Source of the DNA: Roseibium porphyridii
GTDB taxonomy: Bacteria; Pseudomonadota; Alphaproteobacteria; Rhizobiales; Stappiaceae
Assembly (NCBI RefSeq): GCF_026191725.2
Contig: NZ_CP120863.1
Span: 3,638,001 to 3,702,000, forward strand
DNA: 64,000 nucleotides
Direction: 5' to 3'
Under the pieces are notes generated by a model that saw only the letters and a list, made by a program, of their open reading frames with translations, ran no database searches and was not told the DNA's origin. The number at the start of each line of letters is the position of its first letter. Position 1 is the first letter of the stretch. The position numbers and the translations under genes were made by a program. Below are positions 51,183-59,943 of the stretch, one piece after another.

Positions 51183-52820
51183 ATGAACGCTCCCGTCACC
51201 CCTCCCGACTATCAGCACAGCGCACTTTTCCCTCAGGGAGAAGACAAGACCCCCTATCGCAAGCTCACCTCGGACCATGTCAAGACAGCGGAGTTCAATG
51301 GAGAAGAGGTTCTGGTCGTCGAGCCAGAAGGAATGAGGCTGCTGGCTGAAGAGGCCTTCAAGGATATCAATCACTATCTGCGCCCAGGTCACCTGGAACA
51401 ATTGCGCCGAATATTGGATGACCCGGAAGCGACAGAGAATGACAAGTTCGTTGCGTTCGACCTTTTGAAGAATGCCAACATTGCCTCTCATGGTGTCCTG
51501 CCAATGTGCCAGGACACGGGCACTGCCATCGTGATGGGAAAGAAGGGCAGACGCGTTTGGACGAACGGATCCGACGAATCCGCACTCGGTGAAGGCGCCC
51601 GAGACGCATATTACAAGAAAAACCTGCGCTACTCGCAGCTGGCGCCGATCTCCATGTTCGAGGAAAAGAACACCAAGAACAACATGCCTGCGCAGATTGA
51701 ACTCTATGCCGACGGCGAAGATGCCTACAAATTCCTGTTCATGGCCAAGGGGGGCGGTTCAGCCAACAAAACGTTCCTATTTCAAGGCACGCCGTCACTT
51801 TTGACCCACGACCGCATGATCGAATTCCTTAAGGAAAAGATCCTGACACTCGGCACTGCGGCCTGTCCGCCATACCACCTGGCAATTGTTATTGGTGGCA
51901 CGTCAGCGGAGATGAACCTGAAGACAGCCAAATATGCTTCCGCACGGTATCTGGACGGTCTGCCGACCAAGGGCTCCGATCTGGGCCACGCGTTCCGTGA
52001 CCTCGAAATGGAAGAAGAAATCCACAAACTGACCCAGGCCACCGGTGTTGGCGCTCAGTTTGGCGGCAAGTACTTCTGTCATGATGTTCGTGTTGTCCGG
52101 CTGCCCCGGCACGGTGCGTCTTTGCCCATCGGCCTCGCCGTTTCCTGTTCAGCAGACCGGCAAGCGGTCGGAAAGATCACCAAGGATGGTATCTTTCTGG
52201 AGCAGCTTGAGATGCATCCTGAAAAATACCTGCCTGAAGTCACCGACGACAACCTGTCGGATCACGTGGTCAAGATCGACCTGACACGGCCTATGTCTGA
52301 AATTCTGGGTGAACTCTCCAAACATCCGATCAAAACCCGGCTGTCCCTTTCCGGACCGCTCATCGTCGCGCGTGACCTGGCACATTCCAAACTGCGCGAC
52401 CGCCTTGAAAGCGGCGAACCGTTGCCGGACTACTTCAAGAACCATCCGATATATTATGCAGGCCCTGCCAAGACGCCGGAAGGCATGCCGTCGGGCTCCT
52501 TCGGCCCGACAACAGCGGGACGGATGGATGCCTATGTTGATCAATTCCAGGCCGCTGGCGGGTCCATGGTCATGCTGGCAAAAGGCAATCGATCGGCACA
52601 GGTTCGCCGGGCCTGCCAGGCCCATGGAGGGTTCTATCTCGGTTCAATTGGTGGACCGGCCGCTCGATTGGCTCAGGACTGCATCAAGAAAGTCGAGGTG
52701 GTCGAATTCGAAGAGCTTGGAATGGAAGCCGTCTGGAAGATCGAGGTTGAAGACTTCCCGGCCTTTATCGTGGTCGATGACAAGGGCAACGACTTCTTCA
52801 AGGAACTCAACCTGAGTTAA
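51183..52820 (+). CDS. fumA: Fumarate hydratase, class I (iron-sulfur)
   Basis: A protein of 545 residues from the ATG at 51183 (AGGAAA upstream); an earlier frame from 51141 is rejected. It matches the one-chain class I fumarases, which use an oxygen-sensitive 4Fe-4S cluster to interconvert fumarate and malate in the citric acid cycle. The N-terminal alpha part holds [17 protein letters not shown] (a cluster cysteine) and [13 protein letters not shown]; the C-terminal beta part holds [50 protein letters not shown] and [17 protein letters not shown]. Length and order are as usual for the class. Confidence 0.95.
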   Translation: MNAPVTPPDYQHSALFPQGEDKTPYRKLTSDHVKTAEFNGEEVLVVEPEGMRLLAEEAFKDINHYLRPGHLEQLRRILDDPEATENDKFVAFDLLKNANIASHGVLPMCQDTGTAIVMGKKGRRVWTNGSDESALGEGARDAYYKKNLRYSQLAPISMFEEKNTKNNMPAQIELYADGEDAYKFLFMAKGGGSANKTFLFQGTPSLLTHDRMIEFLKEKILTLGTAACPPYHLAIVIGGTSAEMNLKTAKYASARYLDGLPTKGSDLGHAFRDLEMEEEIHKLTQATGVGAQFGGKYFCHDVRVVRLPRHGASLPIGLAVSCSADRQAVGKITKDGIFLEQLEMHPEKYLPEVTDDNLSDHVVKIDLTRPMSEILGELSKHPIKTRLSLSGPLIVARDLAHSKLRDRLESGEPLPDYFKNHPIYYAGPAKTPEGMPSGSFGPTTAGRMDAYVDQFQAAGGSMVMLAKGNRSAQVRRACQAHGGFYLGSIGGPAARLAQDCIKKVEVVEFEELGMEAVWKIEVEDFPAFIVVDDKGNDFFKELNLS

Positions 52821-53276
52821 CAATTGGCACCGGGGCAGCAATCGCTGCCCTGCAGTCAATTTCTGATCAAGGCATCATGAGAGCAATGTCCACTGGAGTG
52901 CTGCATCCCACTTCGAACAAGGTCGCTGAATAGAGGATCAGGATCGAATCGACCTGAAAATTCTGAACAGCGAAACGAGCGAGTGACTCGTGCTCAATAG
53001 ATCGACTACATCAAAAATCATCAGCGTCTTGTTCTTGAAAAGACACAATAAACAACCTTGACGCGATTTTTGAACCGTGACACACCGCCAAAACCGGAAA
53101 ACGAGTTGCAATTTCAGCACAATTGATCGAGGCAAGGGCACCTCACATCAACGTGAGATTCCATTTTCGCCCTTTTTAGGTCATGATTGTTAATAGTGCG
53201 GCAAGGACCTTTTCCTAACGTAACCTTCGACATGAAGCGCTCCTGAGGTGGAGCGAGCGCTGATGGGGGAATTAGA
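52821..53276. other. Intergenic region between fumA and the L,D-transpeptidase gene
   Basis: A 456-base gap. Apart from the hairpin at 52833-52850 and a Shine-Dalgarno site (GGGGG) at about 53262-53266, I find no gene, RNA or repeat. Short open frames on the minus strand here show no family motifs. Confidence 0.45.
52833..52850 (+). terminator. Possible hairpin terminator of fumA
   Basis: GGGCAGC and GCTGCCC form a 7-bp stem with a four-base loop, 13 bases past the fumA stop. No U-rich tract follows, so termination here is doubtful. Confidence 0.35.
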
Positions 53277-53870
53277 ATGAACAGATTTTACTTTGTAGTG
53301 GTAGCGCTTCTTGCGGGGGTCTTTGCACTTACCGCACAGGCCGCACCGCGTTTTGGATACTTCGATCACAGCACCAATACCTGGGTGACACCGAAATATC
53401 ATCCCGGTGGCAAATCCCCCGTAAAACGCAAGCGCGTTAAATACGACGGGCCTTATTCACCCGGCACAATTGTCATCGATACGTCCGAGCGTCGTCTCTA
53501 TCATGTCCTGCCAAATGGCAAGGCGATGAAATACGGCGTTGGCGTCGGCAAAGACGGTTTCCAGTGGGCAGGTACACACCGTGTTACCCGCAAGGCGGAG
53601 TGGCCGAGCTGGACACCGCCGGCGCAGATGCGTGCACGTGAGCGCCGCAAGGGCCGCATCCTGCCGACTTACATGCCAGGGGGCCCGAACAATCCGATGG
53701 GTGCCCGTGCACTTTACATTGGCTCAACGCTTTACCGTATCCACGGTACGACCGAGCCGTGGACGATCGGATCAGCAGTATCTTCCGGCTGCATTCGGCT
53801 TGCCAATGAAGACGTCATTCACCTCTACAAAAACGTACAGGTTGGCGCCAAGATTATCGTCAAGCGCTGA
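53277..53870 (+). CDS. L,D-transpeptidase (YkuD domain)
   Basis: A protein of 197 residues. A signal peptide (MNRFYFVVVALLAGVFALTAQA) sends it to the periplasm. The YkuD domain spans about 60-195, with IVIDTSERRLYHVLPNGKAM at its start and the active site YRIHGTTEPWTIGSAVSSGCIRLANEDV, where the His and Cys are catalytic. Such enzymes cross-link peptidoglycan peptides by 3-3 bonds, or attach proteins to them. The basic loop RARERRKGRILPTYMPGG is typical of alphaproteobacterial members. The ATG has GGGGGAATTAGA upstream. A terminator follows. Confidence 0.93.
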   Translation: MNRFYFVVVALLAGVFALTAQAAPRFGYFDHSTNTWVTPKYHPGGKSPVKRKRVKYDGPYSPGTIVIDTSERRLYHVLPNGKAMKYGVGVGKDGFQWAGTHRVTRKAEWPSWTPPAQMRARERRKGRILPTYMPGGPNNPMGARALYIGSTLYRIHGTTEPWTIGSAVSSGCIRLANEDVIHLYKNVQVGAKIIVKR

Positions 53871-53890
53871 TCAGTCAGACCAAGAGTTTC

Positions 53891-53921
53891 AAAAGCCGGG
53901 CCACAGTGCCCGGCTTTTTTA
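53891..53921 (+). terminator. Rho-independent terminator of the L,D-transpeptidase gene
   Basis: AAGCCGGGC (53893-53901) pairs with GCCCGGCTT (53908-53916), six-base loop, then further T residues to 53920. It lies about 22 bases past the stop codon. Confidence 0.9.
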
Positions 53922-53966
53922 ATTTCATCGTCAGTTCAGGTTGTTTGGCGCTTGTTCGGATGGAAG

Positions 53967-54698
53967 CTACAGAACCGGTCTTTCACTGAAAGTCCGTGCC
54001 TGCAACACGCCATCGTGCAGGAAATACCCCACATCGAACAGGCGCAGGTCGAGAGGATTGGTCTTTCGCATGTCTCGAAAATCAGGCACAGATCGCTCTT
54101 GAGAGTTAAACGAGCGATGAATTTGCGAAAGAAAGACAATGCTCAATTGCTTGCTTGACGCAAACAGCTTCAATTGCCGAATTTGATCCCCTAGCGGCGG
54201 ATCGCTCCGATGTTGATCCATGACTTGCAAAAAGTCGATGACAACCACGGTCCCGGAAATGGCGTTCGAAAATTGTTCGACGACATAATCTGCGGCAATC
54301 CGGTCCGACAGACACAATCTCAGGCGATCTTCCGACTCTGACGTTTCCCCCCCAAGGCTCGACATCTTTTTTCGGATTTCAAAAAGCGAAAACTCAGAAG
54401 AAACGAAACCTGCAGATCGCCCCCTCATTGCCGCCTCTACCAATATCTCCAGACCGAGCATTGTTTTCCCGTGCCCCGGTCGAGCCGCCAGGGTTACAAG
54501 GGTACCTGGCTTCAAACTGGCGAGTATTCGTGCGGCCGGACGTTCATTTGAGCGCTCAGAGTTGGCAAGCTGGCTCCAAGATCGGTAACCCATTGTGGCA
54601 GCGATTTCATCAAGGGCTTTATGAAGCGGTATTCCTGACTTGCGTGACAGCAATCTTGCTTGTCGCTTCAGTCGATAGACGGGTGCTTTCAGTCTCAT
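53967..54698 (-). CDS. Orphan DnaB-like RecA-fold ATPase
   Basis: A protein of 243 residues from an ATG at 54698 with GAGAGG seven bases upstream. The N-terminal 45 residues (YRLKRQARLLSRKSGIPLHKALDEIAATMGYRSWSQLA) form a small helical domain. The rest is the core of a DnaB-type helicase: Walker A in RPGHGKT (about 73-79), FVSSEFS, Walker B with the DnaB spelling in VVVIDFLQVMD, LSIVFLSQIHRSF, and a late P-D-RDMR-D-GYFL segment matching DnaB motif 4. The DnaB N-terminal dimer domain is absent, and the core is short, so it is probably not the replicative helicase. The same small N-terminal domain occurs in other proteins of unknown role. It stands alone, minus strand, with no phage genes around. 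Confidence 0.72.
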   Translation of the reverse strand: MRLKAPVYRLKRQARLLSRKSGIPLHKALDEIAATMGYRSWSQLANSERSNERPAARILASLKPGTLVTLAARPGHGKTMLGLEILVEAAMRGRSAGFVSSEFSLFEIRKKMSSLGGETSESEDRLRLCLSDRIAADYVVEQFSNAISGTVVVIDFLQVMDQHRSDPPLGDQIRQLKLFASSKQLSIVFLSQIHRSFNSQERSVPDFRDMRKTNPLDLRLFDVGYFLHDGVLQARTFSERPVL

Positions 54699-54887
54699 TT
54701 GCGACCTCTCGGCAATGTGCAAAAGCCGCAGTCCCTCCTTGTGCGCGCACATGACAAGTGGTGCAAGATCATTCAGCCCTGCAGATCAGCTGCTGCTCCG
54801 TTTGGAGGGGGATGGCGCGGGCAGCACCAAGATCTGAATATCAGATTCGTATCATCGCTGCCCAGAGGTCGAAGTGTTTGCTACGGC

Positions 54888-55256
54888 TTATCGATCTCGG
54901 CCCAGCCCCTTGTCCTCCAGCTCTTTCAGATAACCGACCCAATGAACTTCGCGGCGTGTTCCAAGGTCCATGAAATATGTCCAGGTGTAGATGCCAGAAC
55001 TGTGCATGTCGTCGAAATGAATGCGGACCGCATAGTTTCCAACCGGTTCGATTTTGATGATTTCAACGTTGCGTTTGCCCGGAACCGTGTGTTTTTGCGA
55101 AGGGCTGTGGCCTTTCACCTCAGCCGATGGTGAACAAACCCGAAGATACTCGGCCGACAATTCGTGTCGGTCGCCGGTGTTGAAAGCAACTGTCAGCACC
55201 TTTCTGTCCTTGGAAACGCGCAGTTCCGTCGGCCAGGGAGCAGTATCATCAGTCAT
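54888..55256 (-). CDS. DUF971 family protein (gamma-butyrobetaine hydroxylase-like N-terminal domain)
   Basis: A protein of 122 residues that is a complete DUF971 domain: WPTELRVSKDRKVLTVAFNTGDRHELSAEYLRVCSPSAEVKGH, then IIKIEPVGNYAVRIHFDDMHSSGIYTWTYFMDLG. The domain is found at the start of gamma-butyrobetaine hydroxylases, where it binds zinc, and as a small stand-alone protein, sometimes near Fe-S or molybdenum cofactor genes. Its function alone is not known. It lies just downstream of the photolyase gene, 67 bases apart. Confidence 0.88.
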   Translation of the reverse strand: MTDDTAPWPTELRVSKDRKVLTVAFNTGDRHELSAEYLRVCSPSAEVKGHSPSQKHTVPGKRNVEIIKIEPVGNYAVRIHFDDMHSSGIYTWTYFMDLGTRREVHWVGYLKELEDKGLGRDR

Positions 55257-55323
55257 GGTCGGTTCCTTGATCGGAAATCAATTCAGCAGGTTGAGGCGGA
55301 CGATAGCGCCCGCGCGACCATCG

Positions 55324-56760
55324 TCAAGCCGCGTTTTGTCCCGCCTCTTTGACGGCAATGTAACCCTCAAGCGCGGCTTGCCTTGCCTTACCATGATCGA
55401 CAATCGGTTTCGGGTAGGTCTGGCCCAATTCAATGCCCGCTTGCTGCAGAGCTTCCGGCGGCGCTGCAAAAGGCGCGAACAGGTGTTGTGTAGCCAGGTT
55501 TTCAAGTTCCGGAACCCATTGCCTGGTGTAAATTCCTTCCGGATCGAACTTTTCTCCCTGGGTGATCGGATTGAATATTCGAAAGTATGGCGCGGCATCC
55601 GCGCCAGAGCCGGCAACCCATTGCCAGCTGGCTGAATTGTTCGCCAGATCCGCATCCAACAGCGTATCGCGGAACCAGGCTTCACCGTGTTTCCAATGAA
55701 TTCGCAGATGCTTTATCAGAAAACTTGCGACAATCATCCGCACGCGATTGTGCATGTAACCGGTTTGCCAAAGTTCACGCATGCCTGCATCGACAATCGG
55801 ATAACCTGTTTGGCCCTTCTGCCATTTCGCCAGATCGTCCGGAGCTTCGCGCCAGGGATAGGCATCGAATGCCGGTTTCCAGTTTTCCGACGGCAAATGC
55901 GGGAAATGATAAAGCAAATGATATGCAAACTCTCGCCAGGCAATCTCGGACAGAAATTTCACACCGTCCGGCGCAGCGGAAATTTCCGCTGTCATATGTT
56001 TTTGCGTTTCATGCCAGATCATTCGAGGAGAGATCTCCCCGAAATGCAATGCCGGCGACAAGCGGGAAACGTTGGGCAGATCGGGTCGGTTCCGCAAACT
56101 GCCATAACCTTGAAGGCCTTCATCTAGAAACGCCCTGAACCGCTTCCTTGCGCCCTCTTCACCTGGTTGCCAGATGTTTTCCCACCCAGCCGCCCAGTCG
56201 GGTTTGTTCGGCAACAATCCAAAACTCTCCAGGTCCTCGCCTGCATCGGTATTCACGAATTGAATGTTTTCTGGTGCAGTCAGGGGCGATGCAATCTGTT
56301 TTTGTTGGGCCGCTTTCCAGAAAGGCGAGTACACCTTGAAAGGACCGCCTGATTTGGTTTCGAGTTCCCATGGCTCGAACAACAAGGATGCCTTGAAACT
56401 CCTGGTCTCAATGCCTGCATCCTTCAGGCTGGCCTTTATATCTGTGTCTCTCTCAATGGCATGTGGCTCGTAACAGCGATTCCAATAGACAGCTTTTAGC
56501 TGATGTTCGCGCACCAGATGCGGAATGAGATGCCGTGCATCTCCACGCATCAGTACAAGTCCCGACAATGAAGCCTTCAAACTTGCAAGACTGTGATACA
56601 GCCACCACCGACTGGCACCTCCCATAGGATGCGTTTCACCGGATTGTTCCGGCGTTTCCAGAATGAAAACCGGAAGCACCGACCCCTTCTGCGCTGCTTC
56701 AAAGAGTGCGGGATTGTCTTCTGTTCGCAGATCTTGGCGGAACCAAACGAGTGTTGTCAT
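55324..56760 (-). CDS. phrB: Deoxyribodipyrimidine photolyase
   Basis: A protein of 478 residues from the ATG at 56760 (AGAGG upstream). The N-terminal antenna domain starts TTLVWFRQDLRTEDNPAL, and the C-terminal FAD domain carries LSPALHFGEISPRMIW, EIAWREFAYHLLYHFPHL, YPIVDAGMRELWQTGYMHNRVRMIVASFL and DADLANNSASWQWVAGSGADAAPYFRIFNP. These are the marks of class I CPD photolyases, which use blue light to split pyrimidine dimers. Length is as usual (470-480). The ending YPKPIVDHGKARQAAL is also typical. Confidence 0.95.
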   Translation of the reverse strand: MTTLVWFRQDLRTEDNPALFEAAQKGSVLPVFILETPEQSGETHPMGGASRWWLYHSLASLKASLSGLVLMRGDARHLIPHLVREHQLKAVYWNRCYEPHAIERDTDIKASLKDAGIETRSFKASLLFEPWELETKSGGPFKVYSPFWKAAQQKQIASPLTAPENIQFVNTDAGEDLESFGLLPNKPDWAAGWENIWQPGEEGARKRFRAFLDEGLQGYGSLRNRPDLPNVSRLSPALHFGEISPRMIWHETQKHMTAEISAAPDGVKFLSEIAWREFAYHLLYHFPHLPSENWKPAFDAYPWREAPDDLAKWQKGQTGYPIVDAGMRELWQTGYMHNRVRMIVASFLIKHLRIHWKHGEAWFRDTLLDADLANNSASWQWVAGSGADAAPYFRIFNPITQGEKFDPEGIYTRQWVPELENLATQHLFAPFAAPPEALQQAGIELGQTYPKPIVDHGKARQAALEGYIAVKEAGQNAA

Positions 56761-56862
56761 GTTGCCTCTGACGTGTTCTTGCTGAGTCATACGCCAGAGG
56801 CTTTGAACAGATCAACGCAGCAGCCGGCTCAACTGGACCGGCTGGAGGTAAAAACGGTCAGG

Positions 56863-57297
56863 TCACGCCGGGACGGGAGCTTTGGCCTCCTGGCGCAAGC
56901 GCTCAAAGTGCTTGTCCCAACCAGCATCCAATGCACTTAACATCATGAAGGCTGCCTCTCCTGCGGCCTGTTCAATCCCTTCATGCGCAAGCGTCAAACG
57001 TGTGCCACCTGCTGCGTCTTCAAGGGTCCAGCGCACAGTTGTCATGGCACCGTTGAGAGGTTTGACGGTGAATGTGTAGACCAGACTGTCATGCGGGCGC
57101 ATTTCCAGTACCTTCCCCCAACAAATGCGTGACATGTCGCCGTGCTGGTCGAGCAAGGTGTAGGCCGCGCCTTCCTTCAAGTCTTCCTCAGCCGGGTGAA
57201 ACCAGCGGGCCAGCTTGTCTTTTTCGGTCAAAAATGACCAGACGATCTCGCGTGGCGCATCCAGAAAGATTGTTTTTGTGATGGTTGTCGAATTCAT
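56863..57297 (-). CDS. SRPBCC/AHSA1-domain protein
   Basis: A protein of 144 residues of the START-like AHSA1 group (IFLDAPREIVWSFLTEKDKLARWFHPAEEDL; VLEMRPHDSLVYTFTVKPL; TTVRWTLEDAAGGTRLTLAHEGIE). Small proteins of this type with an ArsR regulator partner are common and their ligand is not known. It overlaps the arsR gene by four bases (ATGA) and is last in a three-gene operon. Confidence 0.9.
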   Translation of the reverse strand: MNSTTITKTIFLDAPREIVWSFLTEKDKLARWFHPAEEDLKEGAAYTLLDQHGDMSRICWGKVLEMRPHDSLVYTFTVKPLNGAMTTVRWTLEDAAGGTRLTLAHEGIEQAAGEAAFMMLSALDAGWDKHFERLRQEAKAPVPA

Positions 57298-57635
57298 TTT
57301 TCCGTTTCCCTTCTTTTTTGCATGTCCCTGGCGACCTCACGCTGCAAATCTGCAAGCTTGCTGTCCCAGAATTGTTCAAAAAACCCGAGCCATTCGAACG
57401 CCGAGCTCAAGGGCTCGGGTGAAAGCCGATTGCGCTTCTCCCGTCCGATCACTTCAGTTTGTATGAGGCCGCCTTCCTCCAGGATGGTCAGGTGTTTGTT
57501 GATTGCCGTACGGGTGATATCGAAACGCGCCGCAATGTCTGAAATGGCAAGGTTCTCTTGCGCCAGATGCATTAGGATTTGGCGCCGTGTCGGATCAGCC
57601 AGAGCCCGGAAAACGCTTTGGGGTCCGGAGTTCAT
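57294..57635 (-). CDS. ArsR-family regulator
   Basis: A protein of 113 residues with a winged helix at about 5-80 (VFRALADPTRRQILMHLAQENLAISDIAARFDITRTAINKHLTILEEGGLIQTEVIGREKRNRL). No cysteine pair of the metal-sensing type is seen; it belongs to the group that is paired with AHSA1-domain proteins. The ATG at 57635 has GGGAGGGACG upstream and lies within the end of the cupin gene. It probably binds the two palindromes in front of the cupin gene and represses its own operon. Confidence 0.9.
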   Translation of the reverse strand: MNSGPQSVFRALADPTRRQILMHLAQENLAISDIAARFDITRTAINKHLTILEEGGLIQTEVIGREKRNRLSPEPLSSAFEWLGFFEQFWDSKLADLQREVARDMQKRRETEK

Positions 57636-58078
57636 TTTCGTCCCTCCCCGACCGGCACAAAGTCGAATGGTCCATCCTGATAAAGGAAGGTGACGCATTC
57701 CACTTCAGAGACGCATTTGCTGAGGTGCGGCAGGTGAGCTGGAATTTCATAATAGTCACCTGCCTTAAGGACGACTTCACTACCACCGATCTCATTTTCA
57801 GACAGATGAACCATTTCACCTGAAACGATCAGGCCGTACATCCCTGCACTTTTGGTGTGAACCGGACTGATGAGCCCCGCCGGGAGCCGAACCATCGCCA
57901 TGTAGCTTTCGTCAAAACGATTGCCCTTCAGCGACGCAAATGCGACACCCTCCGGTGTTGTCTCCCAGTTGAGTTCCGGTTGAACCGCCAGTTTGATGTC
58001 ATCGGCTCGAGCTGAAGGGGTCAGGCTCGCAACTGAGATCAACCCTGCGGTTAGACAAGCAAGTTTTCCAATTTTCAT
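57632..58078 (-). CDS. Exported cupin-domain protein
   Basis: A protein of 148 residues. A signal peptide (MKIGKLACLTAGLISVASLTPSARA) is followed by a small cupin barrel: MAMVRLPAGLISPVHTKSAGMYGLIVSGEMVHL, then LKAGDYYEIPAHLPHLSKCVSEVECVTFLYQDGPFDFVPV. Two of the usual metal-binding histidines can be seen (H in SPVHTKS, and HLPHLS). Its substrate is unknown. It is first in the operon with arsR and the SRPBCC gene, joined by four-base overlaps. GAGGAGA precedes the ATG. Confidence 0.85.
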   Translation of the reverse strand: MKIGKLACLTAGLISVASLTPSARADDIKLAVQPELNWETTPEGVAFASLKGNRFDESYMAMVRLPAGLISPVHTKSAGMYGLIVSGEMVHLSENEIGGSEVVLKAGDYYEIPAHLPHLSKCVSEVECVTFLYQDGPFDFVPVGEGRK

Positions 58079-58091
58079 ACCAATCTCCTCG

Positions 58092-58109
58092 TAACACCAT
58101 TTGGTGTTA
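58092..58109. promoter_or_regulatory. Palindromic operator candidate A1 (cupin operon)
   Basis: TAACACCA and TGGTGTTA form perfect 8-bp arms around TT. It lies between the -10 box and the cupin start codon. It shares the ACACC/GGTGT core with site A2, centre to centre 24 bases. The ArsR protein of the operon is the probable binder. Confidence 0.65.
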
Positions 58110-58139
58110 TTTATATGACACCTTTTGGTGTCATTACAA
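58110..58139 (-). promoter_or_regulatory. Promoter of the cupin-arsR-SRPBCC operon
   Basis: On the minus strand TTGTAA (58134-58139) and TATAAA (58110-58115) are 18 bases apart. The spacer is nearly filled by one of the two palindromes (58115-58134), so a protein bound there would block RNA polymerase. Confidence 0.6.
58115..58134. promoter_or_regulatory. Palindromic operator candidate A2 (cupin operon)
   Basis: ATGACACC and GGTGTCAT form perfect 8-bp arms around TTTT. It fills the spacer between the -35 and -10 boxes of the cupin promoter. Confidence 0.68.
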
Positions 58140-58184
58140 GCGGTGCCGAAAAATTTCTTGCTAGGGCATTCAGGAATTGATTTT

Positions 58185-58200
58185 AGTGCGTTTTCGTACT
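58185..58200. promoter_or_regulatory. Palindromic operator candidate B1 (nitroreductase operon)
   Basis: AGTGCG and CGTACT form arms (one mismatch) around TTTT. It lies between the proposed -35 box TTGATT (58177-58182) and -10 box TACTTA (58200-58205) of the rightward genes. The partner site B2 is 20 bases on, two helical turns. The MarR protein of this operon is the probable binder. Confidence 0.65.
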
Positions 58201-58204
58201 ACTT

Positions 58205-58220
58205 AGTGCGATATCGTACT
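58205..58220. promoter_or_regulatory. Palindromic operator candidate B2 (nitroreductase operon)
   Basis: AGTGCG and CGTACT around ATAT, a second copy of the B1 site with the same arms. It covers the region of the transcription start and ends 18 bases before the ATG. Confidence 0.65.
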
Positions 58221-58237
58221 TTTTAGGAGAAACTCTC

Positions 58238-59344
58238 ATGTCCTTGTCCCGCCGAAAAACCCTAGCCCTCATCGGTGGAGGCATCGTTGTTGCTGCTTCC
58301 GCGTCTGCAGGAACGTTTCTTGCCACACGCACCCCTGAGAGGGCTCTGTCTCCTTGGGAGGATGCCGGCGACTATGAAGACCCGCGGCTGTTTGCTCTCT
58401 CCTATGCGCTGCTGGCTCCAAATCCACACAACAGACAACCCTGGCTGGTCGAACTCACGGAAGGAACAAGCTTTCTTCTGCATAGAGACAAGACCCGCAG
58501 TTTGCCGCATACGGATCCCTATCAAAGACAGATATTCGTCGGCCTTGGCTGCTTCATAGAGCTGATGGCTGTTGCAGCCTCGCTTCAAAAGAAAAGTGCA
58601 GAAATCAAACTTTTCCCCGAAGGACCGGACGGACCGATAGCTTTTGTTCAATTGCAGGATGGAGGCGCCACCGACCCGCTTTCAGAACACATAATGAACC
58701 GACGCTCCTGCAAGGAACCGTTTGAAACAACTCCGGTTCCGAAAAATCTAGCACAAAAACTCGTCCCTTATGGTCAGGTGATTTTGGATAGTGAGACTGT
58801 TGCAGTTTTGAAGGAGCTCACCTGGGACGCCTGGTTGACCGAAATGAATACACATCGCGCGCTCAAGGAAAGCGTTGATCTCATGCGCTTCGGCAAATCC
58901 GAAATCAACGCGAACCCAGATGGCATTGATCTTGGCGGACCGTTTCTCGAAAGTCTCATGCTTGCCGGCATTTTGACCCGTGAAGGTCAGCTTGATCCAG
59001 CATCAAGCGGATTTCAGGAAGGTGTGAAAATCTATCGGGAGATGCTTGCAGCTACGCCGGCTTATATCTCCATGACCACTGAGGGAAATGCGCGTTCCGA
59101 CCAAATCGCGGCGGGTCGTCGATGGCTGAGGCTGAACCTTGAAACAACCGCCCTGGGGCTGGCTCTTCATCCTGTCAGTCAAGCTCTTCAGGAATATGAG
59201 GAAATGAAGACGCACTATGCCGACGCCCATCGCATACTTGCCAATCCGGGAGAAACCGTTCAGATGCTAGGACGATTGGGCTATGGCCCGACAATTCCAC
59301 GAACGCCGCGCTGGCCGCTCGAAACACGGATATTGAATGGATAA
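58238..59344 (+). CDS. Exported nitroreductase-family (Acg-like) protein
   Basis: A protein of 368 residues. The N-terminus has a twin-arginine type leader (SRRKTLALIGGGIVVAASASAG), which suggests export of a folded, cofactor-loaded protein. The body fits the Acg-like nitroreductase group: YALLAPNPHNRQPWLVEL (FMN contact region), MNRRSCKEPFE, and LETTALGLALHPVSQALQEY, ending LGYGPTIPRTPRWPLETRI. The exact substrate is not known; related proteins reduce quinones or nitro compounds or may store flavin. AGGAGA lies before the ATG. Its 3' end overlaps the marR gene by eight bases, so the two are one operon. Confidence 0.85.
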   Translation: MSLSRRKTLALIGGGIVVAASASAGTFLATRTPERALSPWEDAGDYEDPRLFALSYALLAPNPHNRQPWLVELTEGTSFLLHRDKTRSLPHTDPYQRQIFVGLGCFIELMAVAASLQKKSAEIKLFPEGPDGPIAFVQLQDGGATDPLSEHIMNRRSCKEPFETTPVPKNLAQKLVPYGQVILDSETVAVLKELTWDAWLTEMNTHRALKESVDLMRFGKSEINANPDGIDLGGPFLESLMLAGILTREGQLDPASSGFQEGVKIYREMLAATPAYISMTTEGNARSDQIAAGRRWLRLNLETTALGLALHPVSQALQEYEEMKTHYADAHRILANPGETVQMLGRLGYGPTIPRTPRWPLETRILNG

Positions 59345-59786
59345 CGACACCCGGCACGTCTATTTCACATTTTTCAATGAGATTGGCATCATTGCCCAGC
59401 TCAGCCGGGCTGCCATGGAAGCCCGGTTACCAAAGGGGCTCACCCTGCCCCATTTCAGCGTAATCAATCATTTGATCAGGGTACGCGACGGGCAAACGCC
59501 GCTGACCCTGGCAAGGGCCTTTCAAGTTCCCAAAACGACCATGACGCACACCTTGTCCGGCTTGCTTGAGCACGGGTTTGTCGAAATGCGGCCCAACCCA
59601 AAAGACGGACGCAGCAAAACTGTTTGGTTGACCGATGCTGGGCGAACATTTCGCGAGGCAGCGATCAAGGCGAGCGATCCGGATATTGAAGCGCTAAAGG
59701 CAGCTTTCCCAAAGCAGAAGGTTGAACAACTGCTTCCGCTTCTGGCTGACATAAGATCGTTCATGGACGCCTATCGGGATGAGTGA
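59337..59786 (+). CDS. MarR-family regulator
   Basis: A protein of 149 residues with the MarR winged helix (SVINHLIRVRDGQTPLTLARAFQVPKTTMTHTLSGLLEHGFVEMRPNPKDGRSKTVWLTDAGR). The DGR wing residues are intact. It starts inside the end of the nitroreductase gene. As the second gene of its operon it most likely binds the paired sites B1 and B2 in front of the first gene and responds to a compound handled by the nitroreductase. Confidence 0.9.
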   Translation: MDNDTRHVYFTFFNEIGIIAQLSRAAMEARLPKGLTLPHFSVINHLIRVRDGQTPLTLARAFQVPKTTMTHTLSGLLEHGFVEMRPNPKDGRSKTVWLTDAGRTFREAAIKASDPDIEALKAAFPKQKVEQLLPLLADIRSFMDAYRDE

Positions 59787-59943
59787 GATCGTCGGTGCTT
59801 GGGATCGGCAAAGGGTCCAATTGACAAAAATACACTGAAAAGTTTACCTGCGAAGAATAACCTGAAGCGAAAAATCGGGTTTGAATTGATCTTACCCGCT
59901 TCCGCGCCATATGATCGGGAACAAAACACAAGGGAGAGCGTCC

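Noticed and set aside
52938..53141. Short minus-strand frame in the fumA-L,D-transpeptidase gap
   Set aside because: 67 codons, no ribosome site, no recognisable domain; likely chance.
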